From the NCBI GenBank assembly GCA_000433255.1, contig HF998213.1, forward strand, positions 1-11,227: 11,227 nucleotides of DNA, given 5' to 3'. This DNA comes from Coprobacillus sp. CAG:605. Its GTDB lineage: Bacteria > Bacillota_I > Bacilli_A > RF39 > UBA660. Shown here in pieces: positions 1 to 6,454 of the stretch. Each line of letters opens with the position of its first letter. The first letter of the stretch is position 1. The notes under the pieces were generated by a model. The model did no database searches. It saw nothing but the letters and a program-made list of their open reading frames with translations, and had not been told where the DNA came from. Position numbers and translations under genes: made by a program.

Positions 1-12
1 AAAATAAACAAT

Positions 13-41
13 TTGACAACACCCAAAAGGATACTCATAAT
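13..41 (+). promoter_or_regulatory. Possible plus-strand promoter at left edge
   Basis: A TTGACA box at 13-18 is followed after 17 bases by CATAAT at 36-41, one mismatch from the TATAAT consensus. Transcription would start near base 48 and run into the terminator and 3' end of the GT-C-like gene on the opposite strand, so it would make antisense RNA. No plus-strand gene follows. In DNA this AT-rich the match may be chance, but the perfect -35 makes it worth recording. Confidence 0.35.
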
Positions 42-63
42 AGACTATAACAAATTAAAAATT

Positions 64-93
64 AAAAAGAAAAGAACCACCCTTAAGCAGTTC
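64..93 (-). terminator. Rho-independent terminator of glycosyltransferase operon
   Basis: Read on the minus strand, a 7-bp stem (GAACTGC with GTGGTTC, including two G-T wobble pairs) closes a 6-base loop TTAAGG and is followed by TTTTCTTTTT. The first base of the stem is the last base of the stop codon of the GT-C-like gene, so the operon ends right after translation stops. Confidence 0.7.
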
Positions 94-1547
94 TACACAC
101 GTACATAAATATAACACATATCATCTTCATACACTAACTTATAATCATTACATTCATCTAAGAAATAATGTAATGGATACTTCTTAGTAGTAATAAGACA
201 ATCAAAATCATATTTTTCAATAATACTTCTTGGATTAGTATAAAGGTTAGATAAGTTCATTGCATCAGGTAATATATCATTACTAAACACATCCCCAAGT
301 CCATATGCAAATATCTTAACATCATCTAAAGCCTTATATTCATTAAGCTTATATAATAAGTACCCACCTTGGGAGTAATCATTAAATAATCTTTCCGGTT
401 TAATCTCAATTAACTTCTCTACCGCCTTATCACTATAGAAACCATCATTATCAATTAAACCAACATTCTTAAACGAAGAAACTTGTCTATACCCTATTAA
501 AGCCGCAAATAAAACTAAAATACCGCAACTAACTCCGTAAATATACTTTTGATACTTAATAAAAGGTTTCTTTAATACATCCATCATATCATCAGTAACA
601 AAGAAATATTTTCCTAAATTCCAAGTTGAATAAATACCATACATCCCAATAAATCTTTGTGATTTTAAACACATATAAAACATTAACAACTGAAATGCCA
701 CTTCATGAAACTTCATATTCTTATGTTGTAATATTAAGTTAAATAAAGGTATTGCAATCATTACAAAGATATAAATACCAAGAACTCCATGGAAAGATGG
801 ACTATTCCATTCCATAATATAAGAAGTCATACTACTATCCGTCATATTACTAAATGGATATAGTAACATCTTATATCCAAAAGGATTAATACAAGTAGCT
901 AAAATACTTAAAAAGAATACTATAACTAACGTTTTAACTTGTTTCTTATTCAAAATATTTTGCATAAATCTTTCATTACGCCAAGGAAGTAACTTCAAGA
1001 AATAATGGCACATCAATGTACCTAGAATAAAGATATAAATCATTGAAGACGAGCCACCATGAAAATTTACCCACAATATCTGTAAAACCGGTAATGTCCA
1101 GATTAACTTATCAGATCTTTTTCTCTTATCAACATAAGAAAATAAAACATAAATAAGATAAGCAAAGAATAATAAACTAATTATATAAGGACGAGGCCCT
1201 GTAACTTTAAAGAATACACACATCATTAATAAGTATAACAATTTAAAATCAAATATCTTCTTAACCTTAACTCTTAACATCTTAGCCATTAAAATATATA
1301 ACCCTAAAAATATTACTAACATTATAGTTATACACCCTACTGGCCCTAACTTATACATTATAGCTTCCGTTAACCATTCATGAGCTACCCAACTCTTACC
1401 ACTAGCCCAACTATATAATTCATGATTAGGAATAATTTTATCTAGTAAAACTCTATTTCCAACCACCATATGCCAAAAGAAATCATTATCACTTATTGGC
1501 TGCAAGGCCATAAATAACCCTACTACAAAACAAAATAACACTCCCAT
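93..1547 (-). CDS. Multi-span GT-C-like membrane glycosyltransferase
   Basis: A 484-residue integral membrane protein with about ten hydrophobic segments. The first outward loop after span 1 carries an acidic motif, D20-N-D22-F-F-W-H, followed by a W-V-A-H-E-W-L segment near residue 54. This layout (early DxD-FWH loop, many spans, soluble C-terminal part from about residue 370) is typical of GT-C fold glycosyltransferases and related uncharacterised membrane proteins that take sugars from polyprenyl-phosphate donors outside the membrane. The ATG lies three bases after the stop of the upstream GtrB-like gene, and its ribosome site AGAAAGGA sits inside that gene's 3' end, so the two are translationally linked. 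The pairing suggests that GtrB loads a lipid carrier and this protein transfers the sugar to a surface polymer such as a teichoic acid or glycan. Acceptor and sugar cannot be read from sequence; the GT-C assignment is by pattern, not alignment. Confidence 0.7.
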   Translation of the reverse strand: MGVLFCFVVGLFMALQPISDNDFFWHMVVGNRVLLDKIIPNHELYSWASGKSWVAHEWLTEAIMYKLGPVGCITIMLVIFLGLYILMAKMLRVKVKKIFDFKLLYLLMMCVFFKVTGPRPYIISLLFFAYLIYVLFSYVDKRKRSDKLIWTLPVLQILWVNFHGGSSSMIYIFILGTLMCHYFLKLLPWRNERFMQNILNKKQVKTLVIVFFLSILATCINPFGYKMLLYPFSNMTDSSMTSYIMEWNSPSFHGVLGIYIFVMIAIPLFNLILQHKNMKFHEVAFQLLMFYMCLKSQRFIGMYGIYSTWNLGKYFFVTDDMMDVLKKPFIKYQKYIYGVSCGILVLFAALIGYRQVSSFKNVGLIDNDGFYSDKAVEKLIEIKPERLFNDYSQGGYLLYKLNEYKALDDVKIFAYGLGDVFSNDILPDAMNLSNLYTNPRSIIEKYDFDCLITTKKYPLHYFLDECNDYKLVYEDDMCYIYVRV

Positions 1548-1550
1548 AAC

Positions 1551-2498
1551 TTAATCCTTTCTTGATTGTTCCGTCTCTTTAACAATATAGATTGGCCTTT
1601 TCTTCGTTTCTAAATAAGTCTTTGCTAAGTATTCTCCAATAATACCCGTACAAAACAAATTAACTCCCCCAACAAAGAAAATAATACATACCATACTTGG
1701 CCACCCTGCTACAGGATCACTCCAAATTATCGTTCTTACAATAATAAATATTATCATAATAAAGGCAATAAGACAAAACAGCACCCCTAGTAGTGACGCA
1801 AATATCAAAGGTTCCGTTGAAAAACCAACAATCCCATCAATCGCATACGCAAACAATTTCCAAAAATTCCATTTAGTTGTTCCAGCACTTCTTTCGGTAT
1901 TTTCATACTCTATCCACTTAGTATCAAACCCCACAAAAGAAAATATTCCTTTCGAGTATCTATTATATTCACCCATATCCAATATAGCATTAACCATTTG
2001 TCTTGTCATCAAGCGATAATCTCTGGCTCCCGCTACCATTTCGGTTTTCGATATCGAACCAATTATCTTATAAAACCACTTTGTAAAAGTCTTTCTCAAA
2101 AATGAATACCCATTTCTCGAAGTTGATTTCGTAGCTACACAATCATATCCTTCAGCTTTTATTCCTTTATACATACTTTCTAATAAATAAGGTGGATCTT
2201 GTAAATCAACATCCATAGTAGTTACATAATCTCCTTTACTTGCTTGAAATCCTGCATACATAGCAGCTTCTTTTCCAAAATTTCTTGAAAAAGAAACATA
2301 ACGTACTACTTTATCTTTACGTGATAACTCTCTAATAATTTCTAAAGTCTTATCTTTTGATCCATCATTTATAAAAATAAGTTCAAAATCTACATAATCC
2401 ATCTTTTTTATTTGTTTCTTTATTGCATCATAAAATAAAGGTATAGCTTCTTCTTCATTATAACATGGTACAACTAAAGATATTAATTCTTTCTTCAT
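1551..2498 (-). CDS. GtrB-like polyprenyl-phosphate glycosyltransferase (GT2)
   Basis: A 315-residue family 2 glycosyltransferase of the GtrB/DPMS type, which moves a sugar from a nucleotide donor to undecaprenyl phosphate on the cytoplasmic face. The N-terminus has the classic VVPCYNEEE strand-loop (residues 9-17), an FINDGSKDKT segment (42-51) and the metal-binding D96-V-D98 followed by LQDPP. An amphipathic interface region with RSAGTTKW precedes two membrane spans (about 235-260 and 270-295), and the tail K-K-R-P-I-Y is typical of the family. Length matches the usual 310-330. The longer reading from a TTG at 2513 is rejected because that codon is part of the Shine-Dalgarno sequence; GGAGGA at 2506-2511 sits 7 bases before the ATG at 2498. 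It is the first gene of a two-gene operon with the GT-C-like protein. The sugar (glucose, mannose or other) is not predictable. Confidence 0.9.
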   Translation of the reverse strand: MKKELISLVVPCYNEEEAIPLFYDAIKKQIKKMDYVDFELIFINDGSKDKTLEIIRELSRKDKVVRYVSFSRNFGKEAAMYAGFQASKGDYVTTMDVDLQDPPYLLESMYKGIKAEGYDCVATKSTSRNGYSFLRKTFTKWFYKIIGSISKTEMVAGARDYRLMTRQMVNAILDMGEYNRYSKGIFSFVGFDTKWIEYENTERSAGTTKWNFWKLFAYAIDGIVGFSTEPLIFASLLGVLFCLIAFIMIIFIIVRTIIWSDPVAGWPSMVCIIFFVGGVNLFCTGIIGEYLAKTYLETKKRPIYIVKETEQSRKD

Positions 2499-2521
2499 AA
2501 GTACTTCCTCCAATTAACTTA

Positions 2522-2550
2522 ATTATACATTAAGGACACCTACTTTTCAA
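2522..2550 (-). promoter_or_regulatory. Promoter of the glycosyltransferase operon
   Basis: Minus-strand TTGAAA (2550 to 2545), a 17-base spacer, then a perfect TATAAT (2527 to 2522). The start point would be near 2515, giving a very short leader in which the GGAGGA ribosome site begins almost at once. Confidence 0.75.
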
Positions 2551-2560
2551 GAAATCAAAT

Positions 2561-2587
2561 AAAAAATAGAAAGAATCATCTTTCTAC
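2561..2587 (-). terminator. Terminator of the XRE membrane regulator
   Basis: On the minus strand a perfect 8-bp stem, TAGAAAGA with TCTTTCTA around a TGAT loop, is followed by TTTTTTATTT. It begins directly after the TAA stop of the regulator gene and separates it from the promoter of the glycosyltransferase operon. Confidence 0.85.
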
Positions 2588-3019
2588 TTACTTACGCATC
2601 AAAGTACGATAAATATCCATTATTACTAAGATAAGCGCTATAATAGTAAATATCATAATTAAAAACTTATTACTTAGTGAACTCATCATAAACATAGTTG
2701 CTATAATACATAAGATAATACATATTAAAACACTACCAATTAAATTCATTGTCCAAACTTTATTTTCATCTTTAATACTTTGTTTTAATTTAGTCTTTAA
2801 ATAAGTTTGACTAACATCCATATCTAATAATCCATTAATATTAACGTTTAATAACATACTAATTAAAATTAATGTATCTAAACTTGGATGTTCTCTTCCT
2901 TCTAAGATATCTACTAATCTTTTTTCAGGAATATCCATTTTTTTAGCTAATTTTTCGTTAGTAACATTTTTATTTAACATAGCAGTCTTAATGTTACTGC
3001 CTATTTTTTCATAATTCAT
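2588..3019 (-). CDS. XRE-family HTH protein with two membrane spans
   Basis: A 143-residue protein. Residues 6-66 form a Cro/C1-type (HTH_3) helix-turn-helix: a first helix from KIGSNIKTAML, the turn NEKLAKKMDIPEKRLVDILEG, then the typical PSLDTLILISMLLNVNINGLL. After a charged linker (70-88), residues 91-113 and 118-137 are two hydrophobic helices, and a basic tail ends the protein. It therefore appears to be a DNA-binding domain tethered to the membrane, a known layout of XRE proteins in Gram-positive bacteria whose signals are mostly unknown. The ATG is supported by AGAGGG five to six bases upstream. It is monocistronic: a terminator follows and the gap before it carries a candidate promoter. 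No obvious target is visible; nearby surface-glycan genes or itself are guesses. Confidence 0.85.
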   Translation of the reverse strand: MNYEKIGSNIKTAMLNKNVTNEKLAKKMDIPEKRLVDILEGREHPSLDTLILISMLLNVNINGLLDMDVSQTYLKTKLKQSIKDENKVWTMNLIGSVLICIILCIIATMFMMSSLSNKFLIMIFTIIALILVIMDIYRTLMRK

Positions 3020-3050
3020 AATTACCCTCTCTACTCTTTTCTATTAATCA

Positions 3051-3060
3051 TTCTATCATA
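3051..3060 (-). promoter_or_regulatory. Candidate -10 region of the XRE gene
   Basis: On the minus strand the overlapping hexamers TATGAT (3060 to 3055) and TAGAAT (3056 to 3051) lie about 35 bases before the ATG. No convincing -35 box is present at 17 bases; the best choices are TTTAAA or CTCTTT, both poor. The gene must have a promoter in this gap because the array and hairpin lie upstream, but its exact position is uncertain. Confidence 0.35.
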
Positions 3061-3108
3061 TTTTCGATTGTATTTAAAGAGAAAGTTTTAGAAAGTAAAT
3101 ATCACAAT

Positions 3109-3140
3109 AAAACTAGAGTTTGCTCTCTAGTTTCTTTTTT
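3109..3140. terminator. Strong hairpin with T tract, terminator-like
   Basis: AAACTAGAG (3110-3118) and CTCTAGTTT (3125-3133) form a perfect 9-bp stem around TTTGCT, followed on the plus strand by CTTTTTT, a good rho-independent terminator. No plus-strand gene precedes it. On the minus strand the 3' arm runs into TTTTATT, a weaker tract, so it could end mRNA from the 331-aa paralog after passing the hairpin array. Direction of use is unclear. Confidence 0.6.
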
Positions 3141-3243
3141 AAGTTCCTGTTATGGTTGGAATCACCGCTTTTTTAAATTCCTGTTTTGACCGGAATCGTC
3201 GCTTTTTTAAGTTCCTCTCTTAGTGGGAATCACTAGCTTTTTT
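3134..3243. repeat. Tandem array of three 34-35 bp hairpin units
   Basis: CTTTTTT recurs at 3134, 3168, 3202 and 3237, giving units of 34, 34 and 35 bases. Each unit has the conserved order T6, AAGTTCC or AAATTCC, a variable part, GGAATC, a variable part, then GC or G before the next T tract. The variable parts flanking GGAAT are complementary within each unit: TGGT with ACCG in unit 1, TGAC with GTCG in unit 2, TAGTG with CACTA in unit 3. Stem bases differ between units yet stay paired, while the loop is constant. On the plus strand each unit resembles a very small hairpin followed by a T tract. The array fills most of a 299-base gap that otherwise holds only the XRE promoter region and the hairpin at 3109. 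Confidence 0.75.
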
Positions 3244-3318
3244 ACTTCTAAGTCTTTATCTCAACTTATGTATCTATAATATATCATATATATTAAAGAA
3301 AATCAAAAACTTTCAATA

Positions 3319-4314
3319 TCATTGTTTCTTTAATGTCAATTTTAGTTCACTAACTTGTTCTAAACCCGATACATCAAGGTTAGTAGATAAACTTTCTATT
3401 TGAGAGTCTAAACTTTTATCAGCAATAGATTCTAAATTTATTTTTCCGTCTATTCTTTTTTCTAAAGATATCAATCTATCACATAAATCTTTTCCTATAT
3501 CATTATATTTACAATCTAGCATCACATCCTGTGCTAAAATACTAAGCTCAGTCAAATCATTTTTATAGCCTTCGTATTTAGCAACTCTAACTCTTAACAT
3601 GTCGTTTTTTATATCAGTTAAAAATTCTTTTATTGTCTTTTCATTAGTTATTTTAGTCTCTAATTTCTTTAAAGCGTTTAATTCTTCTTCATTAGGTTGT
3701 CTACTATAGTTGTCTCTGTCCAAGTATGTAATGCCAAGATTAGCAAGCTGGCCTAGCTCTTTCATTGTCGCACTATCATCTTTTTTTATCGCTAAATTCA
3801 TTAATTCAGCAATTCTATCAGCAAAATCAGGTTCTAAATCTTTTCCTAAACCTCCTGAATATTTTAGATAGTAATTAGTTGTTTTAAATCTTCTTTGAAT
3901 AGGGCCAAATGAAGCCCCATAAAGCGTAATCACCCCACCACAAAGACACAAAAATGACGTTATTAAATAGTTAGATGAAGGATCTATATCAAGAAATGAT
4001 AATCTAGCAATCATAAACATGCCAACTGCTAAGATAGCGCCTCCTATCATAACTCCCCTATCGTTGTAATGTTTTAAAGGCTTATGATACTTTTCAATAT
4101 TGTGATGAAGATTATTATACGTTAATTCAAGAATATTTTTTGAAGGGGCATGTTGATACAACAGACTATAGAATTTCTTTATTGCCTCTATATTTTCGGT
4201 ATCACTTTCTTTATAAGACATTAATTTTTTTAGCTCATCTAATTCAATTTGATTTGCTTCTAATTTTACTGGAGCCTCTTTAAACATCCAAGGCTTTCTT
4301 TTATCATTTTTCAT
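3319..4314 (-). CDS. Two-span helical membrane protein, paralog B (331 aa)
   Basis: Not a family I recognise. Residues 1-85 are charged and helical and include IKKFYSLLYQHAPSKN (45-60); residues 88-106 and 116-136 are two hydrophobic spans; about 150-331 is a long, mostly helical soluble region ending in ELKLTLKKQ. It aligns along its whole length with the 344-residue protein encoded just upstream: both share IKKFYS.LYQH near residue 45, a region with LG.L..LGI.Y, an EGYK/DGYE segment and the ELKLTLKK end. The paralog has about 15 extra residues before its NQFLVDVKND segment. The ATG is supported by GAGGA six bases upstream, and the gene has its own promoter. Helical, charged C-terminal regions suggest oligomerisation or protein contacts at the membrane; no catalytic motif is visible. 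Function unknown. Confidence 0.85.
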   Translation of the reverse strand: MKNDKRKPWMFKEAPVKLEANQIELDELKKLMSYKESDTENIEAIKKFYSLLYQHAPSKNILELTYNNLHHNIEKYHKPLKHYNDRGVMIGGAILAVGMFMIARLSFLDIDPSSNYLITSFLCLCGGVITLYGASFGPIQRRFKTTNYYLKYSGGLGKDLEPDFADRIAELMNLAIKKDDSATMKELGQLANLGITYLDRDNYSRQPNEEELNALKKLETKITNEKTIKEFLTDIKNDMLRVRVAKYEGYKNDLTELSILAQDVMLDCKYNDIGKDLCDRLISLEKRIDGKINLESIADKSLDSQIESLSTNLDVSGLEQVSELKLTLKKQ

Positions 4315-4339
4315 ATTATTTCCTCACTTAATACCAAAT

Positions 4340-4369
4340 ATTATAAGACTTCAGAGTCCCTCCAGTCAA
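4340..4369 (-). promoter_or_regulatory. Promoter of paralog B
   Basis: Minus-strand TTGACT (4369 to 4364), an 18-base spacer and a perfect TATAAT (4345 to 4340), with the start codon 25 bases beyond. The -35 box directly abuts the T tract of the terminator of the preceding gene. Boxes and spacing are the same as in the promoter of paralog A. Confidence 0.8.
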
Positions 4370-4393
4370 CAAAAAAGCCATATTGCTATGACT
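4370..4393 (-). terminator. Terminator of paralog A with GNRA loop
   Basis: On the minus strand AGTCATA and TATGGCT form a 7-bp stem with one T-G pair, closed by the loop GCAA (a GNRA tetraloop in RNA), followed by T6. The stem begins inside the TAG stop codon of paralog A. The same element, with loop GTAA, ends dut. Confidence 0.75.
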
Positions 4394-5426
4394 ATTTTTT
4401 TAATGTTAATTTTAATTCTTGGGTTTGATCTAACTTATCTACGCTTAATTGTGTTGCTAAATCTTCTGTTATAAAACTCATATTCTCATCAATATAATTT
4501 TTTCTATTAATTTTAACATCTATATTTTGCTCTAATGTAACTAACCTTCTATATAATTTTGGTATCTTACTTTCATCTAAACTGACCTTTGCACCATTAA
4601 CTTCAGGAGCTGTCTCTTCAATAAAAGATTTGGCAATATCATAAAGCTCTTTTACATCTTCCTCATAGCCATCATATTTAATTACATTAACTTTATTTAT
4701 ATCATTTTTTACATCCACTAAAAATTGATTAATATTGCTTGCTTCACTTTTAACTTCTTGTACTTTTTGATATTCAATTTCTTCTTCATTTTCAATTTTC
4801 CTATCTAATTCTACAAGCCTTCTTATTTCTTCTGGAGTTGGTAATTCATTACCATTACATCTTTCTATATAATCAATTCCCAGACTTGATAGTATTCCTA
4901 AAGTATTTATTACCGTAGGACTATCTTTTTCGATTGCTTTAACCATCAATCTAGCAATACTTTCAACATAATCTTCGTCATTTGAAACACCATCTGAGTA
5001 ATACATTAAAAGTCTTCCGTAGCAGTTTTCAAACCAACTGCAAATATACTTAAGCATTATAAATCCGCCCAAAAATAAATTAGTTCCCAAAAGTATTACC
5101 TCAGTACTTCCAGAAGCCACTCCAACAATAAATGCTGCTGATGCCATAAGTGTGTAAAGCAGCCAAAGTGTAGCTAATATGTTCTCTTTTTTATTATATT
5201 TAAGTTCATAATATTTATATTTATTATGAATAAGATTTGCATATAATAGCTTGCTTATATTATCAGTCGGTTTATGTTGATATAGCATACTATAAAATTT
5301 TTTTATTTGTTGTAAGTTTTGTTTAATATTCTTATCGTTTTCATCATAGTTAGTTAAATTTTTTAACTCAGATAAAGATATATCGTAACTACTAAATTCT
5401 ATTGGCTTTTGCTCTTTTTTCTTCAT
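4392..5426 (-). CDS. Two-span helical membrane protein, paralog A (344 aa)
   Basis: A homologue of the next gene downstream, of unrecognised family. A charged N-terminal helical part contains QQIKKFYSMLYQHKPTDN near residue 40, two hydrophobic spans lie at about 84-104 and 109-128, and a helical region rich in Glu and Lys runs to the end, finishing ELKLTLKK. The region after the spans carries LGILSSLGIDYIER and a PTPEEIRRL segment, matched in the paralog by LGQLANLGITYLDR and NEEELNAL. The start is taken at the ATG at 5426 because GAGG (5434-5437) lies 7 bases before it; the ATG at 5432 is only one base from that site. The gene has its own promoter and terminator, so it need not depend on the dut operon just upstream. 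No enzymatic motif is seen. The role is unknown. Confidence 0.85.
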   Translation of the reverse strand: MKKKEQKPIEFSSYDISLSELKNLTNYDENDKNIKQNLQQIKKFYSMLYQHKPTDNISKLLYANLIHNKYKYYELKYNKKENILATLWLLYTLMASAAFIVGVASGSTEVILLGTNLFLGGFIMLKYICSWFENCYGRLLMYYSDGVSNDEDYVESIARLMVKAIEKDSPTVINTLGILSSLGIDYIERCNGNELPTPEEIRRLVELDRKIENEEEIEYQKVQEVKSEASNINQFLVDVKNDINKVNVIKYDGYEEDVKELYDIAKSFIEETAPEVNGAKVSLDESKIPKLYRRLVTLEQNIDVKINRKNYIDENMSFITEDLATQLSVDKLDQTQELKLTLKK

Positions 5427-5450
5427 TTTCATACCTCATTTGTATGAATT

Positions 5451-5480
5451 ATTATAAATCCCTAGTCTTTTCCAAGTCAA
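5451..5480 (-). promoter_or_regulatory. Promoter of paralog A
   Basis: Minus-strand TTGACT (5480 to 5475), 18 bases, then a perfect TATAAT (5456 to 5451). The predicted start near 5444 leaves a leader under 20 bases before the ATG at 5426. The -35 box is separated by one base from the T tract that ends dut. Confidence 0.8.
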
Positions 5481-5504
5481 GAAAAAAGCCATATTACTAT
5501 GACT
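5481..5504 (-). terminator. Terminator of the nrdD-nrdG-dut operon
   Basis: On the minus strand a 7-bp stem AGTCATA with TATGGCT closes a GTAA tetraloop (GNRA type) and is followed by T6. It overlaps two bases of the dut TAG stop codon. It is nearly identical to the terminator at 4370-4393, exactly 1111 bases away. Confidence 0.75.
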
Positions 5505-5958
5505 ATTTATTAGTTGAACCAAAACCACCAGTTCTCATACCAGTCGCATTATCATCATCTACAGTTAAATACTTTTGAAATATAACTTGACCAATAACAT
5601 CACCTTTTTTAATCTCTAAAGGTTTATCCCCAAAATTCCAATATTGAAAATAGAAATGACCATCATTACTCTCATTACCATAATAATCAGCATCAATTAT
5701 TCCAATTGAATTAGCCATAACAAACCCTTTTTTAGGTCCACTACTTCTATTAACTAAAATATAATATTCATCATCTTGACAATAAGCCTTTAACCCCGTA
5801 GGAATTAATGTAGGCTTCATTCCATTCTTATATGGTTCAATAACAATATCACTAGCGGCCTCTACATCATATCCTGCTGAATTTTTAGTCTTTCTAACTG
5901 GCATATGAATATCTTTATCTTCATAACCTTTAGCTATTTCAAATCCTCTTAATCTCAT
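5503..5958 (-). CDS. dut: dUTP diphosphatase (dUTPase)
   Basis: Hydrolyses dUTP to dUMP and diphosphate, keeping uracil out of DNA and feeding thymidylate synthesis. At 151 residues it is the usual size of the trimeric dUTPases. All five motifs are visible in order: motif 1 SAGYDVEAA (27-35), motif 2 NRSSGPKKG (70-78), motif 3 GIIDADYYGN (86-95) with the expected catalytic aspartate D89 and the base-stacking tyrosine in DYY, motif 4 GQVIFQKY (123-130), and the flexible P-loop-like motif 5 RTGGFGST (142-149). A short insertion after motif 3 (ESNDGHFYF) is common in Gram-positive and phage versions. Its ATG overlaps the TGA stop of nrdG as ATGA, with GGAGTGA as ribosome site, so it is translationally coupled and forms the third gene of the anaerobic nucleotide operon. 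Confidence 0.95.
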   Translation of the reverse strand: MRLRGFEIAKGYEDKDIHMPVRKTKNSAGYDVEAASDIVIEPYKNGMKPTLIPTGLKAYCQDDEYYILVNRSSGPKKGFVMANSIGIIDADYYGNESNDGHFYFQYWNFGDKPLEIKKGDVIGQVIFQKYLTVDDDNATGMRTGGFGSTNK

Positions 5959-6452
5959 ATAAATTCACTCCTTAATACTACATTTCCTGCTTTTAAGCTG
6001 TTTTTAACATCAATAACTCTTTGATTGCTTGACCCTCTAAACTTTAAAGTTGGATTAGCTTTTTCAAGTACAAATCTTCCATCAACTAAAGTATCAATAT
6101 ACGATAAACCTTCTATATCCTTTAATTCATCAAAAAGATATCCACTCCATACCCAAATATCTTTATTAGGATATCTTTTCTTAAAAGCCTTAGCAAGCTT
6201 TATAGTACCTTCTCTATTATTAGGATGCATTGGTTCTCCCCCTAAGATAGATAACCCCACAATATGAGGAAGACTGGCTAAATCTAATACTTTATTAATA
6301 ACCTCATCATTAAACTCTTTACCAGCCTTAAAATCCCAAGTCTCACTATTAAAACAATCTTTGCAATGAAAACTACATCCTTGCATAAATATAGACACCC
6401 TAATACCAGGGCCATTAGAAATATCCATCTTTCTAATCTTATTATATCTCAT
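5955..6452 (-). CDS. nrdG: Anaerobic ribonucleotide reductase activase (radical SAM)
   Basis: Activates NrdD by generating its glycyl radical with S-adenosylmethionine and a [4Fe-4S] cluster. The cluster motif is C26-S-F-H-C30-K-D-C33, preceded by NGPGIRVSIFMQG, the usual NrdG N-terminal signature. A GGEP sequence (S-I-L-G-G-E-P-M, about residues 68-75), the SAM-binding motif of radical SAM enzymes, follows, then VWSGY near 122-126. Length (165 residues) is standard for short-form NrdG. The ATG lies two bases after the nrdD stop, and its GAGGA ribosome site is within the last codons of nrdD; its own stop overlaps the dut start. Order nrdD-nrdG is the common one for class III systems. Confidence 0.96.
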   Translation of the reverse strand: MRYNKIRKMDISNGPGIRVSIFMQGCSFHCKDCFNSETWDFKAGKEFNDEVINKVLDLASLPHIVGLSILGGEPMHPNNREGTIKLAKAFKKRYPNKDIWVWSGYLFDELKDIEGLSYIDTLVDGRFVLEKANPTLKFRGSSNQRVIDVKNSLKAGNVVLRSEFI

Positions 6453-6454
6453 AA

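Noticed and set aside
3134..3243. CRISPR array
   Set aside because: The interval between conserved blocks is only about 10 bases, the units are short and variable in the stem, and no cas gene is present.
3278..3294. All-AT palindrome AATATAT-CAT-ATATATT
   Set aside because: A 7-bp A/T-only stem in AT-rich intergenic DNA, with no T tract or promoter boxes linked to it; too likely by chance.
3319..5426. XpaC/TelA-like proteins as identity of the paralog pair
   Set aside because: Two spans followed by a helical region recalls XpaC only in outline; I could not see specific motifs, and no telA-like gene is adjacent.
5426..5432. ATG at 5432 as start of paralog A
   Set aside because: It lies one base from the GAGG ribosome site; the ATG at 5426 has normal spacing of seven bases.
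6025..6267. Plus-strand reading frame of 80 codons inside nrdG
   Set aside because: Antisense to nrdG, whose protein motifs are intact; no ribosome site or family resemblance seen.
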